Origin: Aureispira anguillae
Lineage (GTDB): Bacteria > Bacteroidota > Bacteroidia > Chitinophagales > Saprospiraceae
DNA length: 64,000 nt
Direction: 5' to 3'
NCBI RefSeq assembly: GCF_026000115.1
Contig: NZ_AP026867.1
Span: 2,449,501 to 2,513,500, forward strand
Shown here: positions 29,202 to 37,924 of the stretch, in pieces
How positions within the stretch are numbered: position 1 is the first letter of the stretch
Layout of the letters: the number at the start of each line of letters is the position of its first letter
Position numbers and translations under genes: made by a program
The notes under the pieces: generated by a model
Database searches by the model: none
What the model was told of the DNA's origin: nothing
Seen by the model: only the letters and a program-made list of their open reading frames with translations

Positions 29202-29337
29202 TTTTGATTTGTTTATAGTTTTTGATTTAAATATTAGATACGCTATAGCCTTAAAACAACGTTAATAAAGTTTTTAAAGCTACAATTTTTCTATGAATGT
29301 TGTATTTTGGTTCGTATAAATAAAAAAAGAACAATAC

Positions 29338-29928
29338 ATGAAACAATTATTACTACTCTCTGCTTTTTTATTCTTTTCGATTTCAACCTTTGCTCAAACA
29401 ACAAGTTCCACAGCCAAAATCAAGTGGATGACTTGGGACGAAGCGGTTGCACAGTCCAAAAAAGATGAAAAGCCTAAAAAAATATTTATTGACTTTTATA
29501 CCGATTGGTGCGGTTGGTGCAAGCGAATGGATGCGACGACCTTTGTTAATCCTTCTGTGGTAGAATATATGAACCGCAACTATTATGCAGTAAAGTTTGA
29601 TGCAGAATGCATGGATAGCATTGAGTTTAATGGCACACTATTTACCAATTCTGATCCTACTTTCAAAAAAACAGGCGCAAGAGGAAAAGTTCATATCTTA
29701 GCTTATTCTCTTTTAGAGGGAAAACTTAGTTACCCTTCTTATGTCATCCTAGATGAAAATTTCAGCCGTTTACATATTCTGGCGGGTTATAAAGCCGCAG
29801 AGCCGCTGCTAGGAAATTTAATTTTCTTTGCTGGCGAAGAATTTAAGCATTACCACAATTATGTTCATGCTCAATGGCAACGAAACATCAAGTTGCAACA
29901 ACAGCAACAAGCTGCAAAAGCCAAATAA
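29338..29928 (+). CDS. Exported thioredoxin-like protein
   Basis: A 196-residue protein with a Sec signal (MKQLLLLSAFLFFSISTFAQ) and a thioredoxin fold. The redox site is DWCGWCKRM with Cys58 and Cys61 and is followed by the helix MDATTF typical of the Thioredoxin_7/DUF255-like group. It probably acts as a periplasmic disulfide reductant or chaperone-like thioredoxin. The C-terminus is Gln-rich (LQQQQQA). It is monocistronic and convergent with the AspA-like gene. Confidence 0.85.
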   Translation: MKQLLLLSAFLFFSISTFAQTTSSTAKIKWMTWDEAVAQSKKDEKPKKIFIDFYTDWCGWCKRMDATTFVNPSVVEYMNRNYYAVKFDAECMDSIEFNGTLFTNSDPTFKKTGARGKVHILAYSLLEGKLSYPSYVILDENFSRLHILAGYKAAEPLLGNLIFFAGEEFKHYHNYVHAQWQRNIKLQQQQQAAKAK

Positions 29929-29940
29929 ACAGCAGAACAA

Positions 29941-30004
29941 GACGATTGATTTGAAAATATGCTCGTGATAAACGCAATGCTTTGCTATTGTCAAATCAAT
30001 CGTC
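29941..30004. terminator. Perfect 14-bp inverted repeat between convergent genes
   Basis: GACGATTGATTTGA at 29941-29954 is the exact complement of TCAAATCAATCGTC at 29991-30004, with a 36-base loop that itself contains a GCAATGCTTTGC mini-hairpin. It probably terminates transcription from both sides. Confidence 0.65.
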
Positions 30005-30014
30005 CACTCTTATA

Positions 30015-30983
30015 TTAAAACGCAATGCTTGTTTCTTTACTAATGTGAATCAAAGCATCTCCTTGGTTAACAATTGGAGCATGATTGGCACAAATAATAT
30101 AACCATCGTAAGTAGCTGTAACAGGCATTTCAAAGTCGCCATAAGGATCACTGATCGATCCAATAGCCTCCCCTTTGTACACCTTGCTCCCCAGCTTCAA
30201 TTTTGTTCTAAACATCCCCGAATGTTTTGCTCGAATCCAAGTAGATTTTTTGACTAAAATAGGTGTTTTGACATTGAGCGATGCCATTTCTTTTAATTCT
30301 TTTGTAAAATCTCGCATTTCCAAATGCTGCATTACTCTAAGCGCTCCATGGATACCGACTTGTGTAACGACTCGATCCAAATGCAGTGATTTTCCTCCCT
30401 CAAACAACAGTACTTTTTTGCCCATTGTCGATAAGGTCTTTCGAAATGATTTATCCCTATTTTCTGCATCAACAATAAATTTGGTTCCAAAAACTTTAGC
30501 CAACGCTAAGGTCTCTTTGCAATCTGCATCCAATCGGATTTGGGAGTAATTGAACCTTGCTGCTCCTCCTGTATGATAATCAATACAAAAATCAATATGG
30601 GGCGTAATTCCCCTTATAATATGATAAGCAAAACGGCTTGCTAAAGAACCTCTGCGAGAACCTGGAAAGACCCGATTGAGGTCTCTGCCATCTGGAAATT
30701 CTCTATTCTGATTTAAAAATCCAAATACATTAATCACTGGAATACAGACAACCGTTCCTTTGGTCGGTTTGTTGTAGCCATTGGCTACAATCTGGCGAAC
30801 AATCTCTACTCCATTGACTTCATCTCCATGGATGCCACCTGTTAGCAACAAACAAGGACCATCTTCCTTGCCTCGTTCAACAATAATAGGAATTGCAAGA
30901 CTGGTTCCCGTATGTAATTTTGCGATGTTTAGGTTCAACACCTTGCTTTCTCCAGCAGCAACAAATGTATTTAGAATCTCCAT
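30015..30983 (-). CDS. AspA/AstE-like zinc amidohydrolase
   Basis: A 322-residue enzyme of the succinylglutamate desuccinylase/aspartoacylase family. Zinc ligands are His52 and Glu55 in GGIHGDEVNG and His137 in DYHTGG; the substrate-binding DGRDLNRVFPG segment is present. The C-terminal ~100 residues form the beta subdomain (KLGSKVYKGEAIGSI). It hydrolyses an N-acyl amino acid or a related amide. Its gene follows the RimK-like ligase gene by 30 bases, a pairing seen in other bacteria, which suggests it acts on the same amino-acid or peptide modification. Confidence 0.85.
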   Translation of the reverse strand: MEILNTFVAAGESKVLNLNIAKLHTGTSLAIPIIVERGKEDGPCLLLTGGIHGDEVNGVEIVRQIVANGYNKPTKGTVVCIPVINVFGFLNQNREFPDGRDLNRVFPGSRRGSLASRFAYHIIRGITPHIDFCIDYHTGGAARFNYSQIRLDADCKETLALAKVFGTKFIVDAENRDKSFRKTLSTMGKKVLLFEGGKSLHLDRVVTQVGIHGALRVMQHLEMRDFTKELKEMASLNVKTPILVKKSTWIRAKHSGMFRTKLKLGSKVYKGEAIGSISDPYGDFEMPVTATYDGYIICANHAPIVNQGDALIHISKETSIAF

Positions 30984-31013
30984 GTGGTTTATATTTATAA
31001 TAATCCTTTTTTC

Positions 31014-31892
31014 TTACAAATTTACATTTTGCTCCACATAACAAATAATCGACTTGGCTATGTCTTTTTTTGTTGCACGTTCTATCCCCTCCAAACCAGG
31101 TGATGAATTCACCTCGAGGATCATTGGTCCTGAATCAGACTGCAACATATCCACTCCTGCGATTCCCAAGCCAAGAATGTTGGCAGCCTTAAGCGCTGCA
31201 TGTTCCTCATCCTCACTCAATTCTATAACGGTTGCTGTCCCACCCTGATGTAAATTAGAGCGAAATTCCCCCTCTTTGCTTTGGCGTTTGATAGCGCCAA
31301 CAACTACGCCATCAACTACAAACGCACGAATATCTGCCCCTTTTGCTTCGCTTATAAATTCTTGGACAATGACTCTTGCTTGCAAACCATTAAAAGCTTC
31401 TAAAACAGATTTTGCAGCACTTGATGTTTCTGTTAATACGACCCCAACCCCCTGAGTTCCTTCTAGCAACTTAAGGACACAAGGAGCCCCCCCTACTTTA
31501 TCAATAACACTAGCAACATCTTTAGAATAATTGGTAAAAGCCGTTTTGGGCATTCCTAGCCCAGCACTTGACAACAACTGCAAACTGCGAAGCTTATCTC
31601 TAGAATGCCCCAATGCCTGTGAACTAATTGCCGTAAAAACCTCCATCATTTCAAACTGTCGAATGACAGCAGCACCATAAAATGTTACCGAAGCTCCTAT
31701 TCTAGGAATGATGGCATCAATGTCTTTAAGTGCTTCCCCTTGGTAATAAATTTGCGGCTTTTTTTGTTCAATGACAAGATCACATTTGGTATGATCAATA
31801 ATTACCATTTTATGTCCTCTTTTTTCTCCTGCCTCTTTTAATCGTTGGGTGGAATATAGCCTAGGGCTCCGAGATAGAATCGCCATCCTCAT
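31014..31892 (-). CDS. RimK-family ATP-grasp ligase
   Basis: I start at the Met giving [14 protein letters not shown], which matches E. coli RimK (MKIAILSRDGTLYS); four more codons are open upstream. The ~292-residue protein is an ATP-grasp enzyme with [15 protein letters not shown] (ATP loop), [18 protein letters not shown], and [13 protein letters not shown] (metal and nucleotide site). RimK ligates glutamate to the C-terminus of ribosomal protein S6 and can make poly-glutamate; relatives make other amino-acid adducts. It precedes the AspA-like gene in one operon. The true substrate here is unknown. Confidence 0.87.
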   Translation of the reverse strand: MRMAILSRSPRLYSTQRLKEAGEKRGHKMVIIDHTKCDLVIEQKKPQIYYQGEALKDIDAIIPRIGASVTFYGAAVIRQFEMMEVFTAISSQALGHSRDKLRSLQLLSSAGLGMPKTAFTNYSKDVASVIDKVGGAPCVLKLLEGTQGVGVVLTETSSAAKSVLEAFNGLQARVIVQEFISEAKGADIRAFVVDGVVVGAIKRQSKEGEFRSNLHQGGTATVIELSEDEEHAALKAANILGLGIAGVDMLQSDSGPMILEVNSSPGLEGIERATKKDIAKSIICYVEQNVNL

Positions 31893-32037
31893 TTTTTGCC
31901 TCATTCTTTGGGATCACTTTTAGTTGATTAATTAGAGCAACATCTACAATAAATTTATTTTTTAAGAACTTAGGGCTAATCCACACAGGATCTTTCATTT
32001 CAGCTCTATTGGTAAAGGACTATTCTATTAAATAATT

Positions 32038-32282
32038 GGTTCTTTGACAACCCGTGGGCTCACGCAGTAACCACGCAGTAGCAGCGAAGCTAATGGTGTG
32101 GAATCGTAAACTACCTTGCCTGCTTGCTTATTACTACTTTTGTTATAAGTTATAGGTTATAGGTCGTAAGTCCTGTATTTACAGGAACTAAGCATACGAC
32201 TTACAACCTATAACTTTCTTCTAAAAAAGTAGTTCAAAGCTTACCCTTTTTTAGTGTTTACCAAACGATTTGTCAAAGAACG
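32038..32282. mobile_element. MITE-like element, copy 1 (245 bp)
   Basis: The element starts GGTTCTTTGACAAC and ends GTCAAAGAACG, so its ends form an inverted repeat. It is flanked by an exact 8-bp duplication AAATAATT (32030-32037 and 32283-32290). The centre is a long palindrome built on TTATAGGTCGTAAGTC. It encodes no transposase. It is homologous to the element at 48381-48618. An extra CCACGCAGTAGCAGCGAAG block sits near the left end. Confidence 0.82.
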
Positions 32283-32284
32283 AA

Positions 32285-32439
32285 ATAATTTTTTCAAACT
32301 CAATTATTCCATTAAAACGTCTAACTGAAGTAGCTTTACAATCGTCAAGAACTAGCTCTTTCTCTTCATATACACAATATAACACATTCGCAAATCTACC
32401 ATGTAATTTCTTTGATATTTCTTTAATATCATTCGTCAC
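32285..32439 (-). pseudogene. Small hypothetical ORF truncated/extended at the MITE
   Basis: A short frame from GTG 32439 reads to a point inside the repeat (stop at 32251). The last codons of the ORF (FFDKSFGKH) come from the inverted end of the MITE-like element. If the element and one 8-bp duplication are removed, the frame would stop right after GAA AAA ATT ATT with TAA, so insertion happened at the 3' end of this reading frame. The frame is open a dozen codons upstream of the GTG. It looks like a remnant or small hypothetical gene; no family is recognised. Confidence 0.3.
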
Positions 32440-32902
32440 GACATTTCTACTGAGAACAAAATCAACGATTAATCACTCGGTAAAAGTTACACCAACTTAA
32501 TCAGTTATAAGCGTCTATTAAAAGAATTTAATTAAAATTAACAATTATCTAATCTACCTTAATCTAACTATAAAGTATAACACTTTCAAACAATACATTA
32601 AACGACAAAACAAAAACCTAACAAAATAAAAACCAAATAAATACACATTAAACAAATTAACTTTTTAATTTCAAGCATTAAATTTAAGTAAAATTAAATT
32701 TAAAAATTAATAATTTGTTTCAAGCCCTAACAATTGCTTATTATAAAATTCTATACTGCCAAAAGCATATTTTTCAATATTTTGTTGTATTTTTATGCTA
32801 CACACATATAAAAGTTTGCTTGAATTAGGTGTCCCCCGCATTAAGTCAATGCTAATTCTATAAAAACTGCATAAATTAATTTTCCCCATTTATACATTAA
32901 AT
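32440..32902. other. AT-rich intergenic region
   Basis: About 460 bases, extremely AT-rich with long A and T tracts. No gene, repeat or convincing hairpin is seen. It likely holds the promoter for the PilJ-repeat gene and may be bent DNA. Confidence 0.4.
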
Positions 32903-34540
32903 ATGCAAAATATTATATTAACGACATGCTTCTGTTTTTTTAGTTTGACAATCCATTTACAAGCTAATGATTTTAATTTGTCCATAAAAAAAGCATTAGA
33001 ACTAGCTGCAGACCAACAAGTTCAATCGCAACGGGTTGCCAAAGTATACGTTGCTCTCTGTAATAATGTAAGAGAACCCAAGTTCTATCAAGAACGAGAT
33101 GCTGCAATTGAAACATTTGATGAACAATTACATCAGTTAAGCCTTTTTACTCCTACCAATAACATCAAAGAAAACATTCAAAATGTTCGTACAATTTGGA
33201 CGGAGTACAAAAAGATTGCTGGTTGGAGTATCAAAAAAGATGCTGCGTCCAAATTGTTAAAACAATCAACGATCTTGTTGCAAGCAACCAAAGCACTCTA
33301 TAGTGCTTACCAAGATTACGAAAAGACACAAACTACCGCATCTGAAAATAGTGACTTAATCACGATAGATCAATACATCAAGCAAAACAACAACCAACTA
33401 ATTTTGATGCAGCGAATCATGCTTTATTATTTGGCAGAAAAACAAGGAATTGACGCTACTGCATCTGGACATAGTTTACATGACGCGCAAAAAGTATTTG
33501 CTAGGATTTTGGGTATTCTTGAAAAATCTAAAATTACCTCTAAATCTATCCAAGCCAAACTAAAATCCATTAGAGAAAATTGGACAGAAATTAATCAACA
33601 CTTAATTTTTGTCAATAAAGATCAGAGCTATGTTGATGATATGCTCAATCGATCGGATCTAATTTCTAAAACCGTCAAAGAAATTACCAAAAGTTATCGT
33701 GAACTAGGAATCAAACTAAATATTAGTTATTCAATCACTGAAAGTGCTGCACAAAGTATGCATGTGCAAAGAATTGCCAAATCATACATTGCAAGTGTCA
33801 ATGATCATATTGCTTACAAATACAAAAAAGCAATTATAGAGCATGTTGATGATTTTGAAAAAAAGATGAATTCTATGTTTATCACAGCTCAAAATGACGA
33901 TATTAAACGAGCAATTAATGTGGTAAAGACAATGTGGAAAAATTATAAAAACTTGGTTACCTCTTCTGAAAAAGTAGATGAGCTAAGTGCCATAAAAATC
34001 ATAGAGCAATCTCATGTCGTTATGGCGGCCTGTGATAGAGTTTCTGAAGAAATTGAGCAATACGCACAGCAAATTCCAGCTTATAAGGCTTTGAGCGAAA
34101 AAGATGGTCAGAAAGTTGATCCTTCTTTAGATATTTCAATCCAAATAAAAGCATCTGGAAAATTAAGGGTTTACTCACAACGTCTGGCGCTTTATTTTAT
34201 AATGAAAACGCTCAATCTTGACAGCGACTTAACAAACAAACGCTTGCAAACTTGCATCCAAGATTTTCAAAAAAGCTTTAATCAACTACGTGCCTCTAGA
34301 CTTAATAGCCCTGCTATAAGAGTTCTTTTAGAAAGCTGTGTTACAGAGTGGGATTGGATTCAGACTACTTGCAAAACCAATAATAAGGATGATATTGACT
34401 CTATGCTGGAACAAACCAATATGCTTTCCAAAAAATTGGCAAAATTAACCACTCTTTATGAGCATAAAATGAACAGTTTCTTTGCTGAAGACATAAAGGA
34501 AGAATCTCCTGCCGCCTTGGCTACTCCTTCCAAAAATTAA
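32903..34540 (+). CDS. Exported protein with four PilJ_N-like helical repeats
   Basis: A 545-residue protein with a signal peptide (MQNIILTTCFCFFSLTIHLQAN). Four similar units follow at ~29-110, ~155-240, ~282-380 and ~410-500, each opening with a Gln/Arg-rich helix of the form QSQRVAKVYVAL, LMQRIMLYYLAEK, MHVQRIAKSYIAS and VYSQRLALYFIMK. This is the PilJ/NarX-type periplasmic sensor helix. Here there is no membrane anchor after it and no signalling domain, so it is a stand-alone periplasmic protein. It is probably a ligand-binding or scaffold protein. A T-rich hairpin terminator follows. Confidence 0.75.
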   Translation: MQNIILTTCFCFFSLTIHLQANDFNLSIKKALELAADQQVQSQRVAKVYVALCNNVREPKFYQERDAAIETFDEQLHQLSLFTPTNNIKENIQNVRTIWTEYKKIAGWSIKKDAASKLLKQSTILLQATKALYSAYQDYEKTQTTASENSDLITIDQYIKQNNNQLILMQRIMLYYLAEKQGIDATASGHSLHDAQKVFARILGILEKSKITSKSIQAKLKSIRENWTEINQHLIFVNKDQSYVDDMLNRSDLISKTVKEITKSYRELGIKLNISYSITESAAQSMHVQRIAKSYIASVNDHIAYKYKKAIIEHVDDFEKKMNSMFITAQNDDIKRAINVVKTMWKNYKNLVTSSEKVDELSAIKIIEQSHVVMAACDRVSEEIEQYAQQIPAYKALSEKDGQKVDPSLDISIQIKASGKLRVYSQRLALYFIMKTLNLDSDLTNKRLQTCIQDFQKSFNQLRASRLNSPAIRVLLESCVTEWDWIQTTCKTNNKDDIDSMLEQTNMLSKKLAKLTTLYEHKMNSFFAEDIKEESPAALATPSKN

Positions 34541-34575
34541 TCCTCTCCTCTATTTTTACCATTCATAGGAAAACT

Positions 34576-34625
34576 TAAAGATGTGATCGTAATAATTATT
34601 ATTATCACATCTTTATTTTTTTTAA
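34576..34625 (+). terminator. Intrinsic terminator after the PilJ-repeat gene
   Basis: TAAAGATGTGAT (34576-34587) pairs with ATCACATCTTTA (34604-34615) and is followed by a T-run, giving a classical rho-independent terminator. Confidence 0.75.
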
Positions 34626-34658
34626 CTTCGTCCTATAACATTTATCAAATCTTTTATC

Positions 34659-35021
34659 ATGCAATCAGTAAAAACAAAAATATACCACAATCCCCGTTGT
34701 TCAAAAAGTAGAGAAAGTTTCAATTTTTTAACAGATGCAGGGCTTGATTTTTCTACCGTTGAGTATCTAAAAACTCCCATAAATAAAGCTGAATTAGAAG
34801 ATATTTTAAAAAAATTAGGAATAAAAGCGTCTCAACTAGTTCGCAAGAGTGAAGCCATTTACAAAGAATTGTACAAAGACAAAACACTCCAAGAAAAAGA
34901 ATGGATTGACGCAATGCTAACGCATCCTAAATTAATTCAACGCCCAATTATTGTTCATGGCGATAAAGCTGTAATTGGTCGCCCTATAGAACAGGTTATA
35001 GAATTATTGCAAACTAAATAG
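34659..35021 (+). CDS. arsC: Arsenate reductase (ArsC/Spx-like)
   Basis: A 120-residue thioredoxin-fold protein starting MQSVKTKIYHNPRCSKSRE. The catalytic Cys14 lies in the NPRCSKSR motif of glutaredoxin-linked ArsC. The conserved RPIIVHGDKAVIGRP segment near the C-terminus carries the Arg ligands. It reduces arsenate to arsenite, or could be an ArsC-like protein of other function; no arsenic transporter or ArsR is nearby, so the detoxification context is missing. It is followed by a 16-bp hairpin. Confidence 0.8.
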   Translation: MQSVKTKIYHNPRCSKSRESFNFLTDAGLDFSTVEYLKTPINKAELEDILKKLGIKASQLVRKSEAIYKELYKDKTLQEKEWIDAMLTHPKLIQRPIIVHGDKAVIGRPIEQVIELLQTK

Positions 35022-35071
35022 TTTTTGATTTTTTGGTCATCATTGAAACAGAGCTAAATTGGGCCTTTGTT

Positions 35072-35133
35072 AAGTAACTAAGCAGAATTGATTATCCGCT
35101 AAATTTACCATCATTAGTTCTGCTTAGTTACTT
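35072..35133 (+). terminator. 16-bp perfect inverted repeat after arsC
   Basis: AAGTAACTAAGCAGAA at 35072-35087 is complementary to TTCTGCTTAGTTACTT at 35118-35133, with a 30-base loop, followed by TTCTC. Confidence 0.6.
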
Positions 35134-35155
35134 TTCTCTAAAGTTAGAATTAGAT

Positions 35156-36133
35156 ATGAAGTTCAGTCCTGTATATCAATTTAATGCTAAGGTTAATCAA
35201 TGGATTATCCACCAAACAGACGCTTCTATACCTAGCCCCGATTCTTTTAAGATCTTAACGTTTAATGTGTTATTTGACACCTGGTGGGGAAAACCTCATA
35301 AAGATCATATTATTTGCTCCTTAGAGCGTTTTAAGCATCAATTTAACGTATTCAAAGAACTTGATGCTGATCTTATTGCACTTAATGAGGTTACCCCCAA
35401 TTATATCCATAGAATCATTCAAGAAAAATGGGTGCAAGACTCCTATTATATTAGTGATAGTAGTGGCGCTACCATCAACAACTTTGGCAATCTAATTTTG
35501 TCCAAATTTCCTATCAAAGAGTTGTCTTTTGTAACACTCCCCCAATTGAAACGCCCTGTTCCTTGTGCAAAAATTCATTTTAAAAATCAACCATTAATCA
35601 TTGCTGCCACCCATCTTTCTGCCCAAAAAGAAAATATCGAACGCCGACAGCTACAAATCAATGAATTGACGCACTTCCTCCATCAATATTATCCCAAAGA
35701 GGATAAAATAATATTAGGAGACTTGAATTATCATATAGAACAAGAAATTGTTCCTAAAGCCTATCAAGATGCTTGGGAAAGTATTCATTCCAACAAAAAG
35801 GGCTATACCTTTGATGGAACCATCAATACCATGATTCATGAGATGTGGCCCTTGGCTTGGGTTTATGGTTTTAAGGACGATGTTCAAATGCGTTTAGATC
35901 GAATTCTCACCCAACTCTACCATTGGCAACCCTCAACAATTGATGTTTGCCTAAATACACCTATCTACAAAGCCCAATCAACCCCCAATATTATCAAAGA
36001 TATCATTTCGACAATATTTGACCGATTTAAACTGAATTTGGCAAGAAGCCCTAAGCATTATCTGTTTCCCAGTGATCATTTTGGTTTAATTGCCACCTTT
36101 ACCGCTTTGAATCCCCCTCCCACAAAAACGTAA
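35156..36133 (+). CDS. Endonuclease/exonuclease/phosphatase-family protein
   Basis: A 325-residue protein with the EEP metallophosphatase motifs: KILTFNVLFDTWW (Asn), LIALNEVTPNY (Glu metal ligand), ATHLSAQ, LGDLNYH and the C-terminal SDHFGLIA (Asp-His). These define a Mg2+-dependent phosphodiesterase or DNase I-like fold. There is no signal peptide. The substrate could be a nucleotide, sugar-phosphate or lipid phosphate. It stands alone, followed by the acyltransferase gene. Confidence 0.82.
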   Translation: MKFSPVYQFNAKVNQWIIHQTDASIPSPDSFKILTFNVLFDTWWGKPHKDHIICSLERFKHQFNVFKELDADLIALNEVTPNYIHRIIQEKWVQDSYYISDSSGATINNFGNLILSKFPIKELSFVTLPQLKRPVPCAKIHFKNQPLIIAATHLSAQKENIERRQLQINELTHFLHQYYPKEDKIILGDLNYHIEQEIVPKAYQDAWESIHSNKKGYTFDGTINTMIHEMWPLAWVYGFKDDVQMRLDRILTQLYHWQPSTIDVCLNTPIYKAQSTPNIIKDIISTIFDRFKLNLARSPKHYLFPSDHFGLIATFTALNPPPTKT

Positions 36134-36233
36134 GACCTAATGCTAGTCAAAAGAATTAACTAACTAGTTAAGTAATTTTCACATCAAACGATAAGTTTAT
36201 CCGTGTAAACCGATCGTAAATAAAGTTTTTGTT

Positions 36234-36241
36234 TAGCTTTG
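36234..36241 (+). promoter_or_regulatory. Bacteroidota -7 promoter element (TAGCTTTG)
   Basis: TAGCTTTG matches TAnnTTTG and lies 64 bases before the chosen start of the acyltransferase gene. No clear -33 TTG is present at the ideal distance. Confidence 0.4.
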
Positions 36242-36304
36242 CAGCATGAATAACAAAATTCATCAAAAAAGTAACCGTCCTTGACTAAAAGCCGTGCGTT
36301 ATCA

Positions 36305-37456
36305 ATGCAAGATAATAACATCAAACCTAAGATTTATCGAGACGACCAAGTCCGAGCAGCTATTCAAGAATTATTCAGTTATCAGGATTTCTTAGCAGGA
36401 ATGAAGGCCTTTGTTCCCGTTCAATTGAATAAGTTAATCCTAGAGGAAAAAGATCGAGTTGAAACGGCTCATGATTTTCAAGCCAAAGTAATTCGTCCTT
36501 TTTTAAAGACGGTTAAGCAAAGTAGTATTAGCAATTTTACCTTTAGTGGTTTAGAGCACCTTGACCCTAAAAAGAGTTATCTCTTTATCTCCAATCATCG
36601 AGATATTGTTTTGGACTCGGCCTATCTAAATATGGTTTTGCTGGAACACGGCATGCAAACAAGTCAAATTGCTATTGGCGATAATCTAGTTGCCAATAGA
36701 TTGACTGAGTTACTGTTCAAAATTAATAAGAGTTTTGTTGTCAAACGCTCTGGAAACCCTAGAGAAATTTATAAACATGCAGTACTTCTTTCTAGCTATA
36801 TCCATGAAACAATTATACAACAAAAAGATTCGATTTGGATTGCCCAACGAGAAGGTAGAGCAAAGGATGGCAATGATCGAACACAAATTTCCTTGCTCAA
36901 AATGTTGACCCTTTGCAAAAACAAGAATACGGACTCTATTGAGCATTTCAAAGCACTCAATATTGTTCCTGTTTCTATTTCTTATGAATATGACCCTTGT
37001 GGGTTCTTGAAAACAAAAGAGCATCTAGAAAAAATAGATAATCCTGATTACAAGAAATCATTTCACCAAGATGCACAACATTTATTGCTGGGTATAAAGG
37101 GGCACAAAGGGCATGTCCATTTTCACTTCGAAAAACCACTTGACAAAAGACTCCATCAACTAGACGAAAAATTAGATAGCAAGGAAAAGCTCCAAACCTT
37201 AGCCGCTATTATTGACAAGGCAATCCACTTAAATTACAAATTGCACCCCATTAATTATTATGCTTATGATATGCTTATGCAAAGTGACCGCTATCAGCAT
37301 GAATACCCTGCTCCTATTCAATCTTCTTTGCAAGAGTACTTTGATATGTTATTAGAAATGTTGCCCAAAGAAGCACAAAAAGAAGGCAGCGACTTCTTAT
37401 TTAAAATGTATGCTAACCCGCTAATTAATGCACTGTCATATAAGCAAGGATTTTAA
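36305..37456 (+). CDS. PlsC-type acyltransferase
   Basis: I prefer ATG 36305 (MQDNNIKPKIYRD) over the TTG at 36281. The ~383-residue protein carries the acyltransferase blocks: FISNHRDIVLDS (His98, Asp104), KRSGNPREIY and WIAQREGRAKDG. These are those of 1-acylglycerol-phosphate acyltransferases. The His-to-Asp spacing is X5 rather than the usual X4; I recall the NHRDIVLD form in Bacteroidota relatives. It transfers acyl chains to a lysophospholipid-type acceptor at the membrane. No transmembrane helix is evident. Confidence 0.8.
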   Translation: MQDNNIKPKIYRDDQVRAAIQELFSYQDFLAGMKAFVPVQLNKLILEEKDRVETAHDFQAKVIRPFLKTVKQSSISNFTFSGLEHLDPKKSYLFISNHRDIVLDSAYLNMVLLEHGMQTSQIAIGDNLVANRLTELLFKINKSFVVKRSGNPREIYKHAVLLSSYIHETIIQQKDSIWIAQREGRAKDGNDRTQISLLKMLTLCKNKNTDSIEHFKALNIVPVSISYEYDPCGFLKTKEHLEKIDNPDYKKSFHQDAQHLLLGIKGHKGHVHFHFEKPLDKRLHQLDEKLDSKEKLQTLAAIIDKAIHLNYKLHPINYYAYDMLMQSDRYQHEYPAPIQSSLQEYFDMLLEMLPKEAQKEGSDFLFKMYANPLINALSYKQGF

Positions 37457-37924
37457 TTCATTTAATAAATGAATATTCCAACGCTCCTTTTTCTAATTCA
37501 AAAAATAATTTCACGCTACACAATTGCAATAAAAATTGTCATTTTTACTAAAAAAGCAACAATAACAACTTTTTTTTACTAAAAAACTAAGAATCAGTTT
37601 CATAAACTACTTTTTTTTATTAAATTGTAGAAACATAAGAGTCAACCCGTCTCTTTTTAATCTATTTCTTCCATAGAAAAAGAAAAGCCCTATACCAACA
37701 ACAAACGTTTGGATGCTTTAGAAGCAACTTATAAAACACTTTCTTACTTGTGTTTTTCCAAATACATATATCGACAATAATGGCAAAAATAGGCTATTCA
37801 TTGGCAAAAATGAATATAAATTTTGGCAAGAATAAACACCTATCTGTACGACAACAAGGTTACTTTTGTGGTACATTAACTATAGAGTTAATTTTTTTAT
37901 TTACTTAAGCAAAAACATATAAAT
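37457..37924. other. Intergenic region with TGGCAAAAAT iterons
   Basis: About 468 bases with no convincing gene. Three copies of TGGCAAAAAT/TGGCAAGAAT start at 37781, 37802 and 37824, spaced 21 and 22 bases, i.e. two helical turns. They lie ~90-145 bases before the next start codon and may be a regulator site. A 42-codon frame overlaps them (37780-37908), probably chance. Confidence 0.4.

Noticed and set aside
34659-35021. Arsenic-resistance operon
   Set aside because: Only an ArsC-like gene is present; no ArsR, ArsB or Acr3 gene adjoins it.
37780-37908. 42-codon frame over the iterons
   Set aside because: No motif or signal; probably chance in AT-rich DNA, but not fully excluded.
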